Shown here: positions 22,201-28,624 of the stretch, piece by piece
How the letters are laid out: each line of letters begins with the position of its first letter
Position numbering within the stretch: position 1 is the stretch's first letter
From: Elysia marginata
Taxonomy: Eukaryota; Mollusca; Gastropoda; Plakobranchidae
Reading direction: 5' to 3'
Length of the DNA stretch: 28,688 nt
NCBI GenBank assembly: GCA_019649035.1
Contig: BMAT01012098.1
Span: 217,219 to 245,906, forward strand
Notes under the pieces: model-generated
Databases searched by the model: none
Seen by the model: the letters and a program-made list of their open reading frames with translations, nothing else
Told to the model about the DNA's origin: nothing
Translations under genes and position numbers: made by a program

Positions 22201-25200
22201 GATTGTGAGTCAGAAAATGTTAAGTAACTTCCATAAAAAGCTTGCAACAAGGTAAATACCTTATGGTTTCCAATTCACCTGCATTACCTTACAAGACAAG
22301 AGACGATTTTACAATCCTTTGCATCTACTTCCCTCACGTTTGACTGTTCATTTAATTTATAATCTAAAGGCATCAATTTGACTGCAGTATAGAAAACCTT
22401 TAGAACAAACTTACCCTGTTTTCAAATTTCTGTACTCTGTAGCTTCTTTGGCTGAGATTGTAGACAGCATAAGAACCCCTGTGTTTTGCTTCCAGGTATG
22501 CTCTCACCTCATCAATACTGTTTTTGAAGGCTGATTCCATACCCTCTGCTGGGTATGACATAACTAAAGAAAAAATAACCAATAAAAGATTATTGTTCAA
22601 AATTCAACTGCCTTATATACATGTGTATTTTTTAAGATCATATATTAGATGGATCATTTGTTAGAAACAAGAATAATTTAGCTTAGATGGGTATTTTAAA
22701 GAAATTTGGGGTGGGTGGGGTCAACGACCTTTTTTAATCAACGAAAGAGACAAAAAAATTTTAGATTGTATTTTTAATCACCCCTTAATAAAAAATCTTC
22801 TCCTATTTGTACTTACCAATCAATCTAGATGTTACATAAGATATATCCAAATCTGTCCTCGCCATAGAGCTGGCGAGAAGACAAAAAAAATCAAATATTA
22901 TTGCAAATCTTAAATAAAGGGATAAAATTACTATCTTACAGTAGCAGTAAACAAAAATGTGTTTTTCCTCACTTTTTTATAATTCAAACAGAATTCACAA
23001 GAAAGGGCAACAAATACGACCGCAAAAAATATTGTTATAGGAAAAATTTAAAATGTTAGCAAAAGAAGTTTAAAGAAAGTAATCAAGTAAGATTCAGAAA
23101 ATGTTGAAAACATCAGACAAAATTGTTGAAAACAGTTCTGGCCTATTACTTTGAAACAGTCTCCATGACTTTGTTAGAGGCATCCTTCAGATTCTTGAAC
23201 ATACTGCCCGCGCCTCCCTTCAGAGAGTTGAACAGAGAACCTGCAGCTGCCCCTGCCCCACCAAGACCACTGTCAGAGAAAGCTGATTGGGACTGGGGTT
23301 GGTTGTAGCCAGGCCTCCTCTCTGGGGTATCTAGACGCAAAAATATAGGTCTAATTGATAAAAATATATAAATGCAAGCGAATGTATTATTAAGAGCTGA
23401 AAACCTTAAGTTACAAAAACTATAATGAATATATAGGCCTATATGACGAGGATTAAATTCAAAAGGCAATTGAAAATATCATCAGTGAAATTCCAAAACA
23501 TGTATGTCTCATATATTAAGTTTGAAAGGCAAAAAGAATGTAACATTTACACAGTTTGTGGATCGCAGCTACCAACTGCAAAGCATGATCTCACTATGCC
23601 CACATATCCCCTTTATACAGCCTGAACTTTCACTTTCAGAGACACATGCTTTGGTCACATGACAAAATAAAAACTTTTCATTGACTGCTTTAGCTCCTAA
23701 CATAGTTAAAACACTACGGAAATGAATGATTTTCCAAGTACCTGTATAAAAATGGGTTCACTATTTTCTGACAAAAACAGTTCGCGATTTTCAGCAACAA
23801 AATACAGAGGATGTTGAGATTTTCAGCAACAAAATAGAGGATGACTGAGCAAGTTTTAAGAATTTCCTGAGACTCATTTTAAAGAATTATTTAATGCATG
23901 AAACTCATTTATAGTGACTCAATATGGAAAGATATATTAGGATAAAAGCAAGCATATCACCAAAGCTGTAATATATGGTTGTATCCATAAAGTTAGAATA
24001 TTCTCATAGTTAGAGTTATATAGAAACCTGCAATTTGTACCTGGAGGTGATTTGTATGCCATTTTTGCAAACTTCAAAGGATCTCTTAAATTAATTTGTC
24101 TTGCTTGTGCAATCTCTTGCAATCTGTCTAGGATGTCGTTGATATTTGGCCGGTCTTCAGGGTTGACAGTGAGCATTCCTCCTGATGAGAAAATTAAAAG
24201 ATTAGAACCACACTTAAGAATTTCCTTTTCTTTTCCAGGTACTTCACACCATATAAGATGAATAATACAAAAGTTTAGGGTGTACAGGCATATTTCAAAC
24301 CCCATTGGCACAAATTTTAACTTCAAATCATCAGTACCCATAACAAAAGAAAGATAGAATTGGTATTAACTCGACTTTACTTACTAATAAGATCATGGAA
24401 AAGGTCAAACTCTCTGTCAGATTCTGGAATGACATAGTTGGCGTTTATGATGCGAAGCTTGGCCGAGTCTTCAAAAGGATGATCATAAAAACACAGTTTG
24501 AAAAGAAGACAACCTAAAGCCTGGAAAAAAAAACAACAGAAAACCATGTTGATTTAAGAAAGGTTTCCAAGGAACTGGACAAGACAAAAAAAAGCCTTGC
24601 AGGAATAAAGATGAACATATAAAGTAAAACTTTTTAACTCACAGTAGCCGTCGTAAAGAGTAAGGAGTTAAAGTATTGAAAAATACATGTCCATAAATTC
24701 CCTTTGTCAATTTGATTTTATTTTTTCTGACATAGGTTATCAATATTATCTTCAGATTGCAAGGGTTTTTCGAACTGATCCATTTAAATACAATGTGGTA
24801 CCATATAGTAGTACTACTGTTACATACCCATATGTCGCAAGCCTCATTGATGGGGAAGTTCTGGTACAAATCGAGCATTTCAGGAGCTCTATACATAGGA
24901 GTTGTATTTTTAGCAATCTGAAATGAAGTTAATGATCTTTCGATTAGCATCAACTCGGACAAATTCTTTACTTTCTAAATTGTTATTTCAAAGGATCATA
25001 TATTAAAGGAGAGAGACTACAACAACAAATTCTTTAAAAGCTAAAAAGTTTACAAAGCTTTACACATAACAATTAAGCAAATTTTGGTGGTTTTCATTAA
25101 AAAATTATGTAAGGTGAGAATTTTTAATTAAACTAGGGACTAGTAATGAGATTGCCAATTACAGAAGCTTTTTTTTTTTTTTTGTTTTACTGGGGCATAC

Positions 25201-27651
25201 TCTCTGGAGAAATTCTGAAAAATTTACAACAAATAAAGCTATTTTTGAGCAATTGAGCAATGATTCAATATGACAATGCAGGTCCAAATGTTTGTATTAT
25301 TATAAAAGCAATGCTGACACAGTGAACATGTGTCAGCTGGATCATGTTAACTTTTTCTTTCCATACCATACCACAAGCGATCTTGCAAGATTGATTGGGT
25401 GGAAGCAATAGCTTAAATCTTTAACTTGGTTATTTTCACAGTTCAATAAAAAGTTTTATAAAATTTTGAAAAGATAGCATCTTTGTTGAGTTACAGGACT
25501 TTTTTAATTTAAAAGACTTGCTCATAAGGAACAAATTATTTATACTTTCTAAAACTTGCTAGTCGATAACAGTTCATCATTTTTTGTGTAACCGTTTAAG
25601 GTGGCATATTTTTTTTCAAGCCAAAGACTCTTAAAATGATCAACAAACAAAAAAATTAACCTCCCAATAAGAATTCAAATGTACACAAACCTCATCTTCA
25701 ACCAAACTCCTCTGGATTGCTGACCAAGAAGTGTCTGGATAATGAGTTTCTGTTGTGGCACTGCCAAAATCACACAGTTTGATTGTACCTTGGGCACTGA
25801 TCAACAGGTTCTCTGCCTGAATTTTGAAAATAAGTAAAAAATTGTATCACACTTCACTCTTACCCATCACATCACACAAATTCTTACACACATATATATC
25901 CATTGAAAGGGGGAAAAACACAGAAATGGAGAGAAAGGAGAGGTACAAAGGTGAGGATAGAAGGACAGGGGGGGAATGAGGGGGAATGGGGGGAGGGGGG
26001 AGAGAAATATTTTTTCTCCATCCCCATGTCATAAAACTTAAGTGAACAAGAACAAATAAAAAGTTAAGAAAAACTATTTGTAGTATATTCCACAAATTAC
26101 GATTTTAAAAGAATGGTTAACTACCCAAAATCCTACCTTCAAGTCTCTGTGAACAATAGGAGGCTTCTGTTTGTGCATGTGCTGGACTGCTCTACATGTG
26201 TGATAGAAGACAGTGAGAACTTGGTCAAATGGCAGTGGCTGCCCACGTTTGTCTAATTCATCTACTAACTGTCCCCCTGGATTGAAAAATAGTGTAGTTA
26301 GAAAACATGATTGCAATTCGTTGGTGGAAATCAAAGGTGATCTAAAACTGGTAAAAGCTAAATAATATACCTGTAAAGTATTTTAAAAAGTCATTGTCAA
26401 TAGTACAGTATTTACAAAAGTCATTTTCAACAGACATAATGCACAAAAAAATAAAACAATCAGGATGAAATTGATAAATTGAACTACATGTAAAAATCAT
26501 TCTTGGCAGTTCAAGTTTCTTTCCAATAAATGTGATGTGAAGTTGGAGAAAAAAGAAGGGAGGTAGCGCTACTTGACACTGCTGTACTCTAAGCACCATT
26601 GAATGAAAGGTGATGGGAACTGTTTGATGACTTCAAATTAATCAGCCCTTTCAATCATTTCAAAAGACATGTATTTAAAAATAACATTTCATTTTCATTC
26701 TTAAGATCTTACAAAAAACATGATCAACCCCTAATTTTCAACAAAGTATAGCTAAATATCTGTAATTTGTAATAAGTGTCTTGTAGAGCGCACAAATCCA
26801 CAGAGGAACCCTCCATGCTCTAAGGCGCTTTGGAAAATGATGAAAAAGAAAATTTTTCCAAGAAAAAGGGAGAGGGTATGTGTTGCTCAATGATCCTTAA
26901 TGGTTCAGGTATCTCTTAAACAGTTCTGTCTTGAGAGATTTCTTAAAGGCAGTCATTGTTGGTGACTTTCTGACATTGCTTTCCAGACTATTCCATATCA
27001 TTGGGCCACCCACTGAGAAGGCTCTTTCTCCCAGTTTCAGATTAGTTGTTGGAATAACCAGGAGGTTTTCGTTCATGGAGCGTAGGGATCCATTTGGCAA
27101 GTAGGAGTTTAGAAGTTCACTCAAGTACTGAGGGCCTAGACCATTCAGGCATTTGAATACAGTGATAACTATATTGAAACAAATACGTTCTTTGACAGGC
27201 AGCCAATGTAGTTCACCAAGAATTGGTTGAACATGGTCTCGCGCTTTTGCTCGGGTAACCAGTTTGGCTGCTTTGTTCTGCATTTTTTGCAATCTATTTA
27301 TTGTTTCGTTTGACAACCCAAAAGTAAAGAGTTACAATAGTCTAATTTGCTGGTGATAAGACTGTGCACAAGAATTTTTTAGGTATCGTTGTCAAGGAAT
27401 TTCCTAATTTTGTCAATTTTCCGTAGGTGAAAGTGAATGGATTGGTAAGTCTTTGTGATATGAGTTATATGTCTGAGTTCATGTAGGCACTAAGATTTTT
27501 AAAAAATATGTACTTTGAGCTTTTCAACATGCTTACCTGGACAAAACTCTGTGAGAATTAGGTATTCTGACTGACCATGATCCGACTGATCCTTTCCAAT
27601 GGATGCTGCTGTGATGAACTGTATAATGTTTGGATGGCCTGTGAGTTTTTT
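10193..27651 (-). CDS. GAK: Cyclin-G-associated kinase / auxilin (GAK type), 22 visible coding exons, 5' partial
   Basis: Seen: 22 exons joined in one frame give 1267 codons and a TGA stop, with every intron GT-AG. Domain order: NAK-family kinase (residues 1 to about 235, N-lobe missing), linker with LKGGAG and [13 protein letters not shown]-like domain (about 311-500), C2 domain (about 501-650), disordered clathrin/AP2-binding segment (661-1128), J domain (about 1150-1267). Known of the family: GAK/auxilin binds clathrin coats after vesicle scission and recruits Hsc70 through the HPD of the J domain to strip the coat; its kinase phosphorylates AP-1 and AP-2 mu subunits; it acts in the cytosol at endocytic and trans-Golgi coats. 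Vertebrates split this into GAK and the kinase-less DNAJC6; an invertebrate normally has one gene with the kinase, as here. With about 70 missing N-terminal residues the length would match GAK (about 1300). The orthology call is firm; 5' exons are outside the visible part. Confidence 0.96.
10295..11131 (-). other. GAK intron before last exon
   Basis: AT-rich intron. It holds a perfect 2 x 19-bp tandem duplication (10447-10484) and an uninterrupted poly-G run (about 10641-10651). Nothing else recognised. Confidence 0.8.
10447..10484. repeat. Perfect tandem duplication, 2 x 19 bp
   Basis: The unit AAACCATACGTCCAAAACT occurs twice head to tail with no mismatch, indicating a recent local duplication. 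Confidence 0.95.
11132..11308 (-). CDS. GAK: GAK exon: J domain with HPD
   Basis: Residues 1176-1234, phase 0-0 (177 nt). [57 protein letters not shown]. The HPD (1231-1233) that stimulates Hsc70 ATPase is intact. The GKE-x-NIRALL and W-x-GE-x-x-WKP-x-GM loop is the auxilin-specific J-domain insertion. Confidence 0.97.
11641..11783 (-). CDS. GAK: GAK exon: pre-J segment
   Basis: Residues 1129-1175 (phase 1 in, 0 out). [17 protein letters not shown], then [19 protein letters not shown]. The F-x-DLL motif and MRK-x-x-x-A-x-x-x-DP-x-KLK helix precede the J domain throughout the auxilin family. Confidence 0.96.
11784..12356 (-). other. GAK intron with short TG and T tracts
   Basis: T tract near 11903-11915 and a short (GT)n near 12019-12030. 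No element recognised. Confidence 0.7.
12357..12548 (-). CDS. GAK: GAK exon: Gln/Pro-rich spacer before the J domain
   Basis: A 192-nt exon, phase 1-1, residues 1065-1127. [15 protein letters not shown], then a Q/P-rich run ([18 protein letters not shown]) and [14 protein letters not shown]. The SKPNYSS element resembles the PNY-x-S found just before the J domain region in GAK. Its acceptor is unusual: a transposon end lies 27 nt upstream in the intron. Confidence 0.92.
12576..13745. mobile_element. DNA transposon (hAT-like), CAGGGATGCAAG termini, 6-bp target duplication
   Basis: Perfect 12-bp terminal inverted repeats CAGGGATGCAAG (12576-12587) and CTTGCATCCCTG (13734-13745), flanked by the direct repeat AAGAAC (12570-12575 and 13746-13751). 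The interior holds a dense CTAGAT/AGATCT region (about 12873-13255) and, toward the right end, many ATCGG/CCGAT copies (about 13465-13735) including the 16-bp palindrome AATCGGAATTCCGATT (13706-13721). No transposase is readable; two overlapping antiparallel frames at 13560-13921 are products of the repeats. CAGGG termini suggest hAT; a 6-bp duplication is unusual for the standard 8-bp hAT but known in some subgroups. Confidence 0.8.
13752..14232 (-). other. Remainder of GAK intron
   Basis: AT-rich, with no feature recognised other than the transposon to its left. Confidence 0.7.
14233..14325 (-). CDS. GAK: GAK exon: short disordered linker
   Basis: A 93-nt exon, phase 1-1, residues 1034-1063 ([20 protein letters not shown] then APMGRGTTP). 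No domain, basic and Gly/Ser/Gln rich. Splice signals (TGTAG acceptor, GTCAAT donor) and phase fit both neighbours. It is weaker in family similarity than the others; the frame-preserving length makes it a candidate cassette exon. Confidence 0.85.
14701..15819 (-). CDS. GAK: GAK large exon: clathrin- and AP2-binding disordered segment
   Basis: A 1119-nt exon, phase 1-1, residues 661-1032, rich in Ser, Asn, Thr, Gly and Pro and without predicted fold. Seen motifs: clathrin-box-like DLLNM at 796-800 and 816-820, DLLSG at 828-832, DLLDM at 854-858; AP2-appendage-type FDPF at 865-868 and 900-903, ADPF near 1027; acidic aromatic DDDFFAF at 933-939; PDLM twice; an acidic cluster [13 protein letters not shown] near 744-756. 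Such arrays hold auxilin/GAK on clathrin coats. The domain is the least conserved part of the family, so function is read from motifs. The exon begins GVSDR after the split glycine; the donor is GTATGT. Confidence 0.96.
15820..16170 (-). other. GAK intron, nothing recognised
   Basis: Ordinary AT-rich intron sequence between the large linker exon and the MITE. Confidence 0.7.
16171..16490. mobile_element. Third pogo/Tigger-like MITE in GAK intron
   Basis: The left end TACAGTGGAACATCCGTAAT is matched by the inverted right end, which reads TACAGTGGGACCTCTGAATC on the other strand: about 23 bp of imperfect inverted repeat sharing CAGTGG and a later AGGAA. TA flanks both ends as expected for a Tc1/mariner-pogo target duplication. 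About 320 bp, noncoding. Confidence 0.75.
16681..16877 (-). CDS. GAK: GAK exon: end of C2 domain
   Basis: Residues 595-659 (phase 2 in, 1 out). [20 protein letters not shown] ends the C2 fold; then [19 protein letters not shown] and [11 protein letters not shown], matching the PKILFSS-x-EE-x-x-x-x-x-x-FG motif that follows C2 in GAK/auxilin. Confidence 0.95.
16878..17443 (-). other. GAK intron, nothing recognised
   Basis: AT-rich with short T tracts; no repeat family or coding sequence seen. Confidence 0.7.
17444..18107. mobile_element. Second CAGGGATGC-type DNA transposon
   Basis: Termini CAGGGATGCCAAA (17444-17456) and TTTGGCATCCCTG (inverted, ending 18107). The first nine bases equal those of the 12576-13745 element, and both share an internal GATTTTGCCACCA (near 12691 and 17607). 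No clear target duplication remains, so it is older or its border has changed. Noncoding, 664 bp. Confidence 0.7.
18164..18243 (-). CDS. GAK: GAK exon: C2 domain, FQ-x-QFHTGF
   Basis: An 80-nt exon (phase 0 in, 2 out), residues 568-593: [19 protein letters not shown] then TDLQFH. MK-x-FQ-x-QFHTGF is near invariant in the family. It lies only 56 bp from the end of a transposon (17444-18107), so the insertion sits just downstream of this exon's donor (GTATGA). Confidence 0.95.
18677..18794 (-). CDS. GAK: GAK exon: C2 domain, central strands
   Basis: Residues 529-567 (phase 2 in, 0 out). [39 protein letters not shown]. The YHARST-x-GG motif is diagnostic of GAK/auxilin C2. Other frames contain stops. 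Confidence 0.96.
18795..19575 (-). other. GAK intron, nothing recognised
   Basis: AT-rich. Short frames such as 18907-19110 on the plus strand show no protein signature. Confidence 0.7.
19576..19656 (-). CDS. GAK: GAK exon: C2 domain, first strands
   Basis: An 81-nt exon, phase 2-2, residues 502-527: [20 protein letters not shown] then QEYEKM. NGC-x-P and STSQEYEKM are highly conserved in GAK C2 domains. It is flanked by TTAACAG and GTGAGT. Confidence 0.95.
19876..19917. repeat. Perfect tandem duplication, 2 x 21 bp
   Basis: A 21-bp unit (six T then CTAAAATAATATACC) is repeated exactly, inside the GAK intron 19657-20143, which otherwise holds nothing recognised. Confidence 0.95.
20144..20257 (-). 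CDS. GAK: GAK exon: PTEN-C2 junction
   Basis: Residues 464-500, phase 2-2 (114 nt). [13 protein letters not shown] then [20 protein letters not shown]. The RY-I-x-Y helix ends the phosphatase fold and the LKSI-x-L-x-P-x-P-x-F strand begins the C2 beta sandwich. The donor is GTAAGT. Confidence 0.95.
20470..20603 (-). CDS. GAK: GAK exon: degenerate phosphatase loop and following helices
   Basis: Residues 419-462 (phase 0 in, 2 out). [20 protein letters not shown] then [18 protein letters not shown]. Combined with the previous exon the loop reads HCLDGKAN: the cysteine remains, but the arginine expected at Cys+6 of an active C-x5-R phosphatase is asparagine. This agrees with GAK/auxilin being pseudophosphatases that bind phosphoinositides. 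Confidence 0.96.
21099..21170. repeat. LINE/SINE-type 3' tail fragment
   Basis: The sequence around CCATAGCACC, GAGCTCAAGGCTCTTTACAT resembles the widespread invertebrate L2/CR1-type tail in which a TATAGCGC start is followed by CTCAAAGCGCTTTACA. Only the fragment is visible, in the GAK intron 20604-21650, where nothing else is recognised. Confidence 0.45.
21651..21773 (-). CDS. GAK: GAK exon: PTEN-like domain up to the P-loop cysteine
   Basis: Residues 378-418, phase 0-0 (123 nt). [14 protein letters not shown], a helix [12 protein letters not shown], then VCVVHCL, which ends inside the phosphatase signature HC-x-x-G. The exon boundary splits the signature just after HCL. Confidence 0.96.
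21774..22414 (-). other. GAK intron with short (GT)n
   Basis: Short GT repeat near 22118-22129; nothing else recognised. Confidence 0.7.
22415..22563 (-). CDS. GAK: GAK exon: PTEN-like domain
   Basis: Residues 329-377 (phase 1 in, 0 out). The split valine is followed by [34 protein letters not shown] and ending QKFENR. PAEG, KH-x-G and YAVYNLS are shared with PTEN, tensin and auxilin. The next exon continues VSECGW. Confidence 0.96.
22817..22869 (-). CDS. GAK: GAK micro-exon: start of PTEN-like domain
   Basis: Only 53 nt (phase 2 in, 1 out), residues 311-327. It codes [17 protein letters not shown], matching the DLD-x-x-Y-I-T-S-R-I start of the PTEN domain. It is far too short for ORF detection; support comes from family identity, a GTAAGT donor, a CCAG acceptor and exact phase fit with both neighbours. 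Confidence 0.92.
23150..23330 (-). CDS. GAK: GAK exon: kinase-PTEN linker (LKGGAG / LKDASNKVM)
   Basis: Residues 251-309 (phase 1 in, 2 out). A Pro/Gln/Ser/Gly-rich spacer ([24 protein letters not shown]) leads into the conserved amphipathic stretch [11 protein letters not shown] and [16 protein letters not shown] found just before the PTEN domain in GAK and auxilin. The rest of the linker is low complexity and likely unstructured. Confidence 0.93.
23331..24040 (-). other. GAK intron with tandem duplication
   Basis: Contains an imperfect duplication at 23786-23847 (period 32, second copy lacking two bases; core GATTTTCAGCAACAAAATA). Otherwise unremarkable. Confidence 0.85.
24041..24181 (-). 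CDS. GAK: GAK exon: end of kinase domain and start of linker
   Basis: Residues 204-249, phase 1-1 (141 nt). The split arginine then [17 protein letters not shown] matches the R-x-M-L-x-x-N-P-E-x-R signature of the last kinase helix, followed by [17 protein letters not shown] second in-frame AG three bases inside the exon (NAGNAG-like, GAGGAG) would drop one glycine; the outer acceptor at 24182-24183 fits the family alignment better. Confidence 0.95.
24385..24520 (-). CDS. GAK: GAK exon: kinase helices F-G
   Basis: Residues 158-202 plus one base (phase 0 in, 1 out). [18 protein letters not shown] is followed by [13 protein letters not shown] and FHDLI, the standard C-lobe order of GAK/AAK1 kinases. 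The acceptor has a long T tract and CCAG; the donor is GTAAGT. Confidence 0.96.
24828..24917 (-). CDS. GAK: GAK exon: P+1 loop and APE motif
   Basis: Residues 128-157, phase 0-0 (90 nt). It contains [11 protein letters not shown] (APE at 138-140) and ends NEACDIW, joining ALGCLL of the next exon to make the conserved DIWALGC helix F. The donor is GTATGT. Confidence 0.96.
24918..25690 (-). other. GAK intron, nothing recognised
   Basis: AT-rich intron with a long T run near 25169-25183; no coding or repeat family seen. Confidence 0.7.
25691..25816 (-). CDS. GAK: GAK exon: DFG motif and activation segment
   Basis: Residues 86-127, phase 0-0 (126 nt). It starts AENLLIS, then [13 protein letters not shown] with the metal-binding DFG at 101-103, and the NAK-type activation segment [23 protein letters not shown] and DFG are both intact, so the visible half of the kinase looks catalytically competent. 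Confidence 0.96.
25905..26004 (+). repeat. Purine tract with strong G-quadruplex motif
   Basis: About 100 bp almost purely A and G on the plus strand. The core 25968-26000 has G-runs of 7, 5, 6 and 6 separated by loops of 5, 3 and 1 bases. It lies in the 320-bp GAK intron between the DFG and HRDLK exons, with the G strand being the transcription template. Confidence 0.85.
26137..26276 (-). CDS. GAK: GAK exon: kinase catalytic loop (HRDLK)
   Basis: Residues 40-85 (in phase 1, out phase 0). It continues the split glycine codon as [10 protein letters not shown], then helix [13 protein letters not shown] and IVHRDLK, with the catalytic aspartate at residue 83. [15 protein letters not shown] is characteristic of the AAK1/BIKE/GAK family. 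The exon ends exactly after HRDLK at a GTAGG donor; the next exon resumes AENLL. Confidence 0.95.
26765..27480 (-). mobile_element. Dead CR1/L2/Jockey-type LINE 3' end
   Basis: The minus strand codes the C-terminal part of a non-LTR reverse transcriptase: [92 protein letters not shown] and [14 protein letters not shown] then a stop at about 26899. The copy is broken: an in-frame TAA just before KILVHSL, and a one-base frameshift near 27318 before LSNETINR. Downstream noncoding tail contains GCGCCTTAGAGCA and TGTGCGCTCTACAAGA, typical of these LINE tails. It is 5' truncated and lies in a GAK intron in the gene's own orientation. Confidence 0.88.
27537..27651 (-). CDS. GAK: GAK exon: end of kinase N-lobe and hinge (first visible exon)
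   Basis: Codes residues 1-38 plus one base (in phase 0, out phase 1). It begins [12 protein letters not shown], then [13 protein letters not shown] and the strand-hinge LILTEFCPG. This matches the GAK stretch after the alpha-C helix, so the glycine loop and the ATP-binding lysine belong to exons further 5'. The acceptor is TTTGCAG before AAAAAACTC and the donor is GTAAGC. No N-lobe coding was found between this exon and the right edge of the window. Confidence 0.93.
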
Positions 27652-28312
27652 CTGCAAATTAGATTGAAAGAACAAATCTTCACAACTGCACACCTCAAAA
27701 TTCTTCTTTTTAAATAAAGCTATCAAAATTTATATCCATAATGGTCATGATTACCAACGAAAACAAAAAAAAACAACTTACAAACAACTTTTTCCACACT
27801 TACGGAATAAATATCATGACTCCCTTAAAAAAAATGCAACAAGTGCAGTCACAGTTATAGCTCTGTTATGATTTTTTGTGTATTAACATTGCATCTCAAA
27901 ATATTAGACGCTGGCCATCAAATCTGTGAAGTAAACATTAATGAAACCTTTATTTTTTTGTCTGTGTGCTTTCCTCATAAGGAAAGATATTTTTTTTCTT
28001 TAAGGATATCATCAGCTTTCTTATGATTTTTAAAGGAAAACTGAGAGTTTACAGCTGCATCAAATAAAAATCCATTGATGATACATAGACCACAGACTAC
28101 ACCATTCTGAAAGGACCATTTGTGCCCATAAGTATGGAGATTTACAGAACTTAAGCACTCAACTGCAATGCAAACGTTTTCAGCATCTAGGTCTAGATCT
28201 TGTCTTGATTTAAGTACATGCGTTTTCTAATTTGGTAACTTTCATGAAAAACACATACAGTGTATTCAGTAACTTCTATAGTTTTGAGGATAATAAACCA
28301 CATAAATCTATC
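27652..28312 (-). other. Presumed GAK intron, nothing recognised
   Basis: I read all of this on the minus strand for a kinase glycine loop or the ALK-R-L segment and found none. AT-rich, with a small CTAGGTCTAGATC patch near 28186-28199. Confidence 0.6.
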
Positions 28313-28500
28313 TGTGGCACTGTCGTCAAGTGGTAGAAACTCTGCTTTTGGACCAAGAGATCAGGGGTTTGAGCCCCTGGTTCTGTAAATTGACGTCCAG
28401 TTCCTGAGAAAGCTATTTAAAAACATTTCTTCGCCACATTCAGGTGTAAAATGAGTAGTGAAAGGTCTTGTCAGTTTGCTAGAGTGATGTGTTTTAACTG
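28313..28500 (+). mobile_element. tRNA-derived SINE (fragment)
   Basis: An A-box-like TCGTCAAGTGGTAGAAA and a B-box-like GGGTTTGAGCCCC form a tRNA-like head; the T arm AGGGG/CCCCT with 7-base loop TTTGAGC is intact, but the acceptor stem cannot pair and the anticodon stem is damaged, so it is not a working tRNA. The body includes CCACATTCAGGTGTAAAATG, resembling a central segment I associate with molluscan SINEs. The 3' border is uncertain. Confidence 0.65.
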
Positions 28501-28549
28501 CTACTCCTCTGTCGGTTCAAAAGGTAATTAGAGAATCAAACGAGCTTAC

Positions 28550-28624
28550 CTTGTGAAGTTTGATTCGGATTTCACCGATGGCTGAAGTGAAGATATTCAC
28601 ACCGAGAGAGGCTGGCGCATCGAG
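28550..28624 (-). other. Possible upstream exon with a GTAAGC donor (doubtful)
   Basis: On the minus strand an open stretch ends at a good donor (AAG then GTAAGC). In phase 0 it reads ASLGVNIFTSAIGEIRIKLHK, preceded closely by an in-frame TGA, so it has no in-frame ATG of its own. GEIRIKL slightly resembles the strand before the glycine loop of GAK, but the glycine-loop exon that should follow is absent down to 27652. It may be an exon of the GAK 5' region, of another transcript, or chance. The right border is not defined. Confidence 0.2.

Noticed and set aside
25847..26095. An 82-codon minus-strand frame with a proline run
   Set aside because: It is the translation of the C-rich strand of the G-quadruplex tract inside an intron; the flanking exons join in phase without it.
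26897..27316. An extra GAK exon or an independent gene
   Set aside because: The translation is a LINE reverse transcriptase C-terminus with a frameshift and stop just upstream.
28313..28385. A functional tRNA gene
   Set aside because: T arm and internal promoter boxes are present but the acceptor stem does not pair and the anticodon arm is damaged; the following SINE body explains it better.
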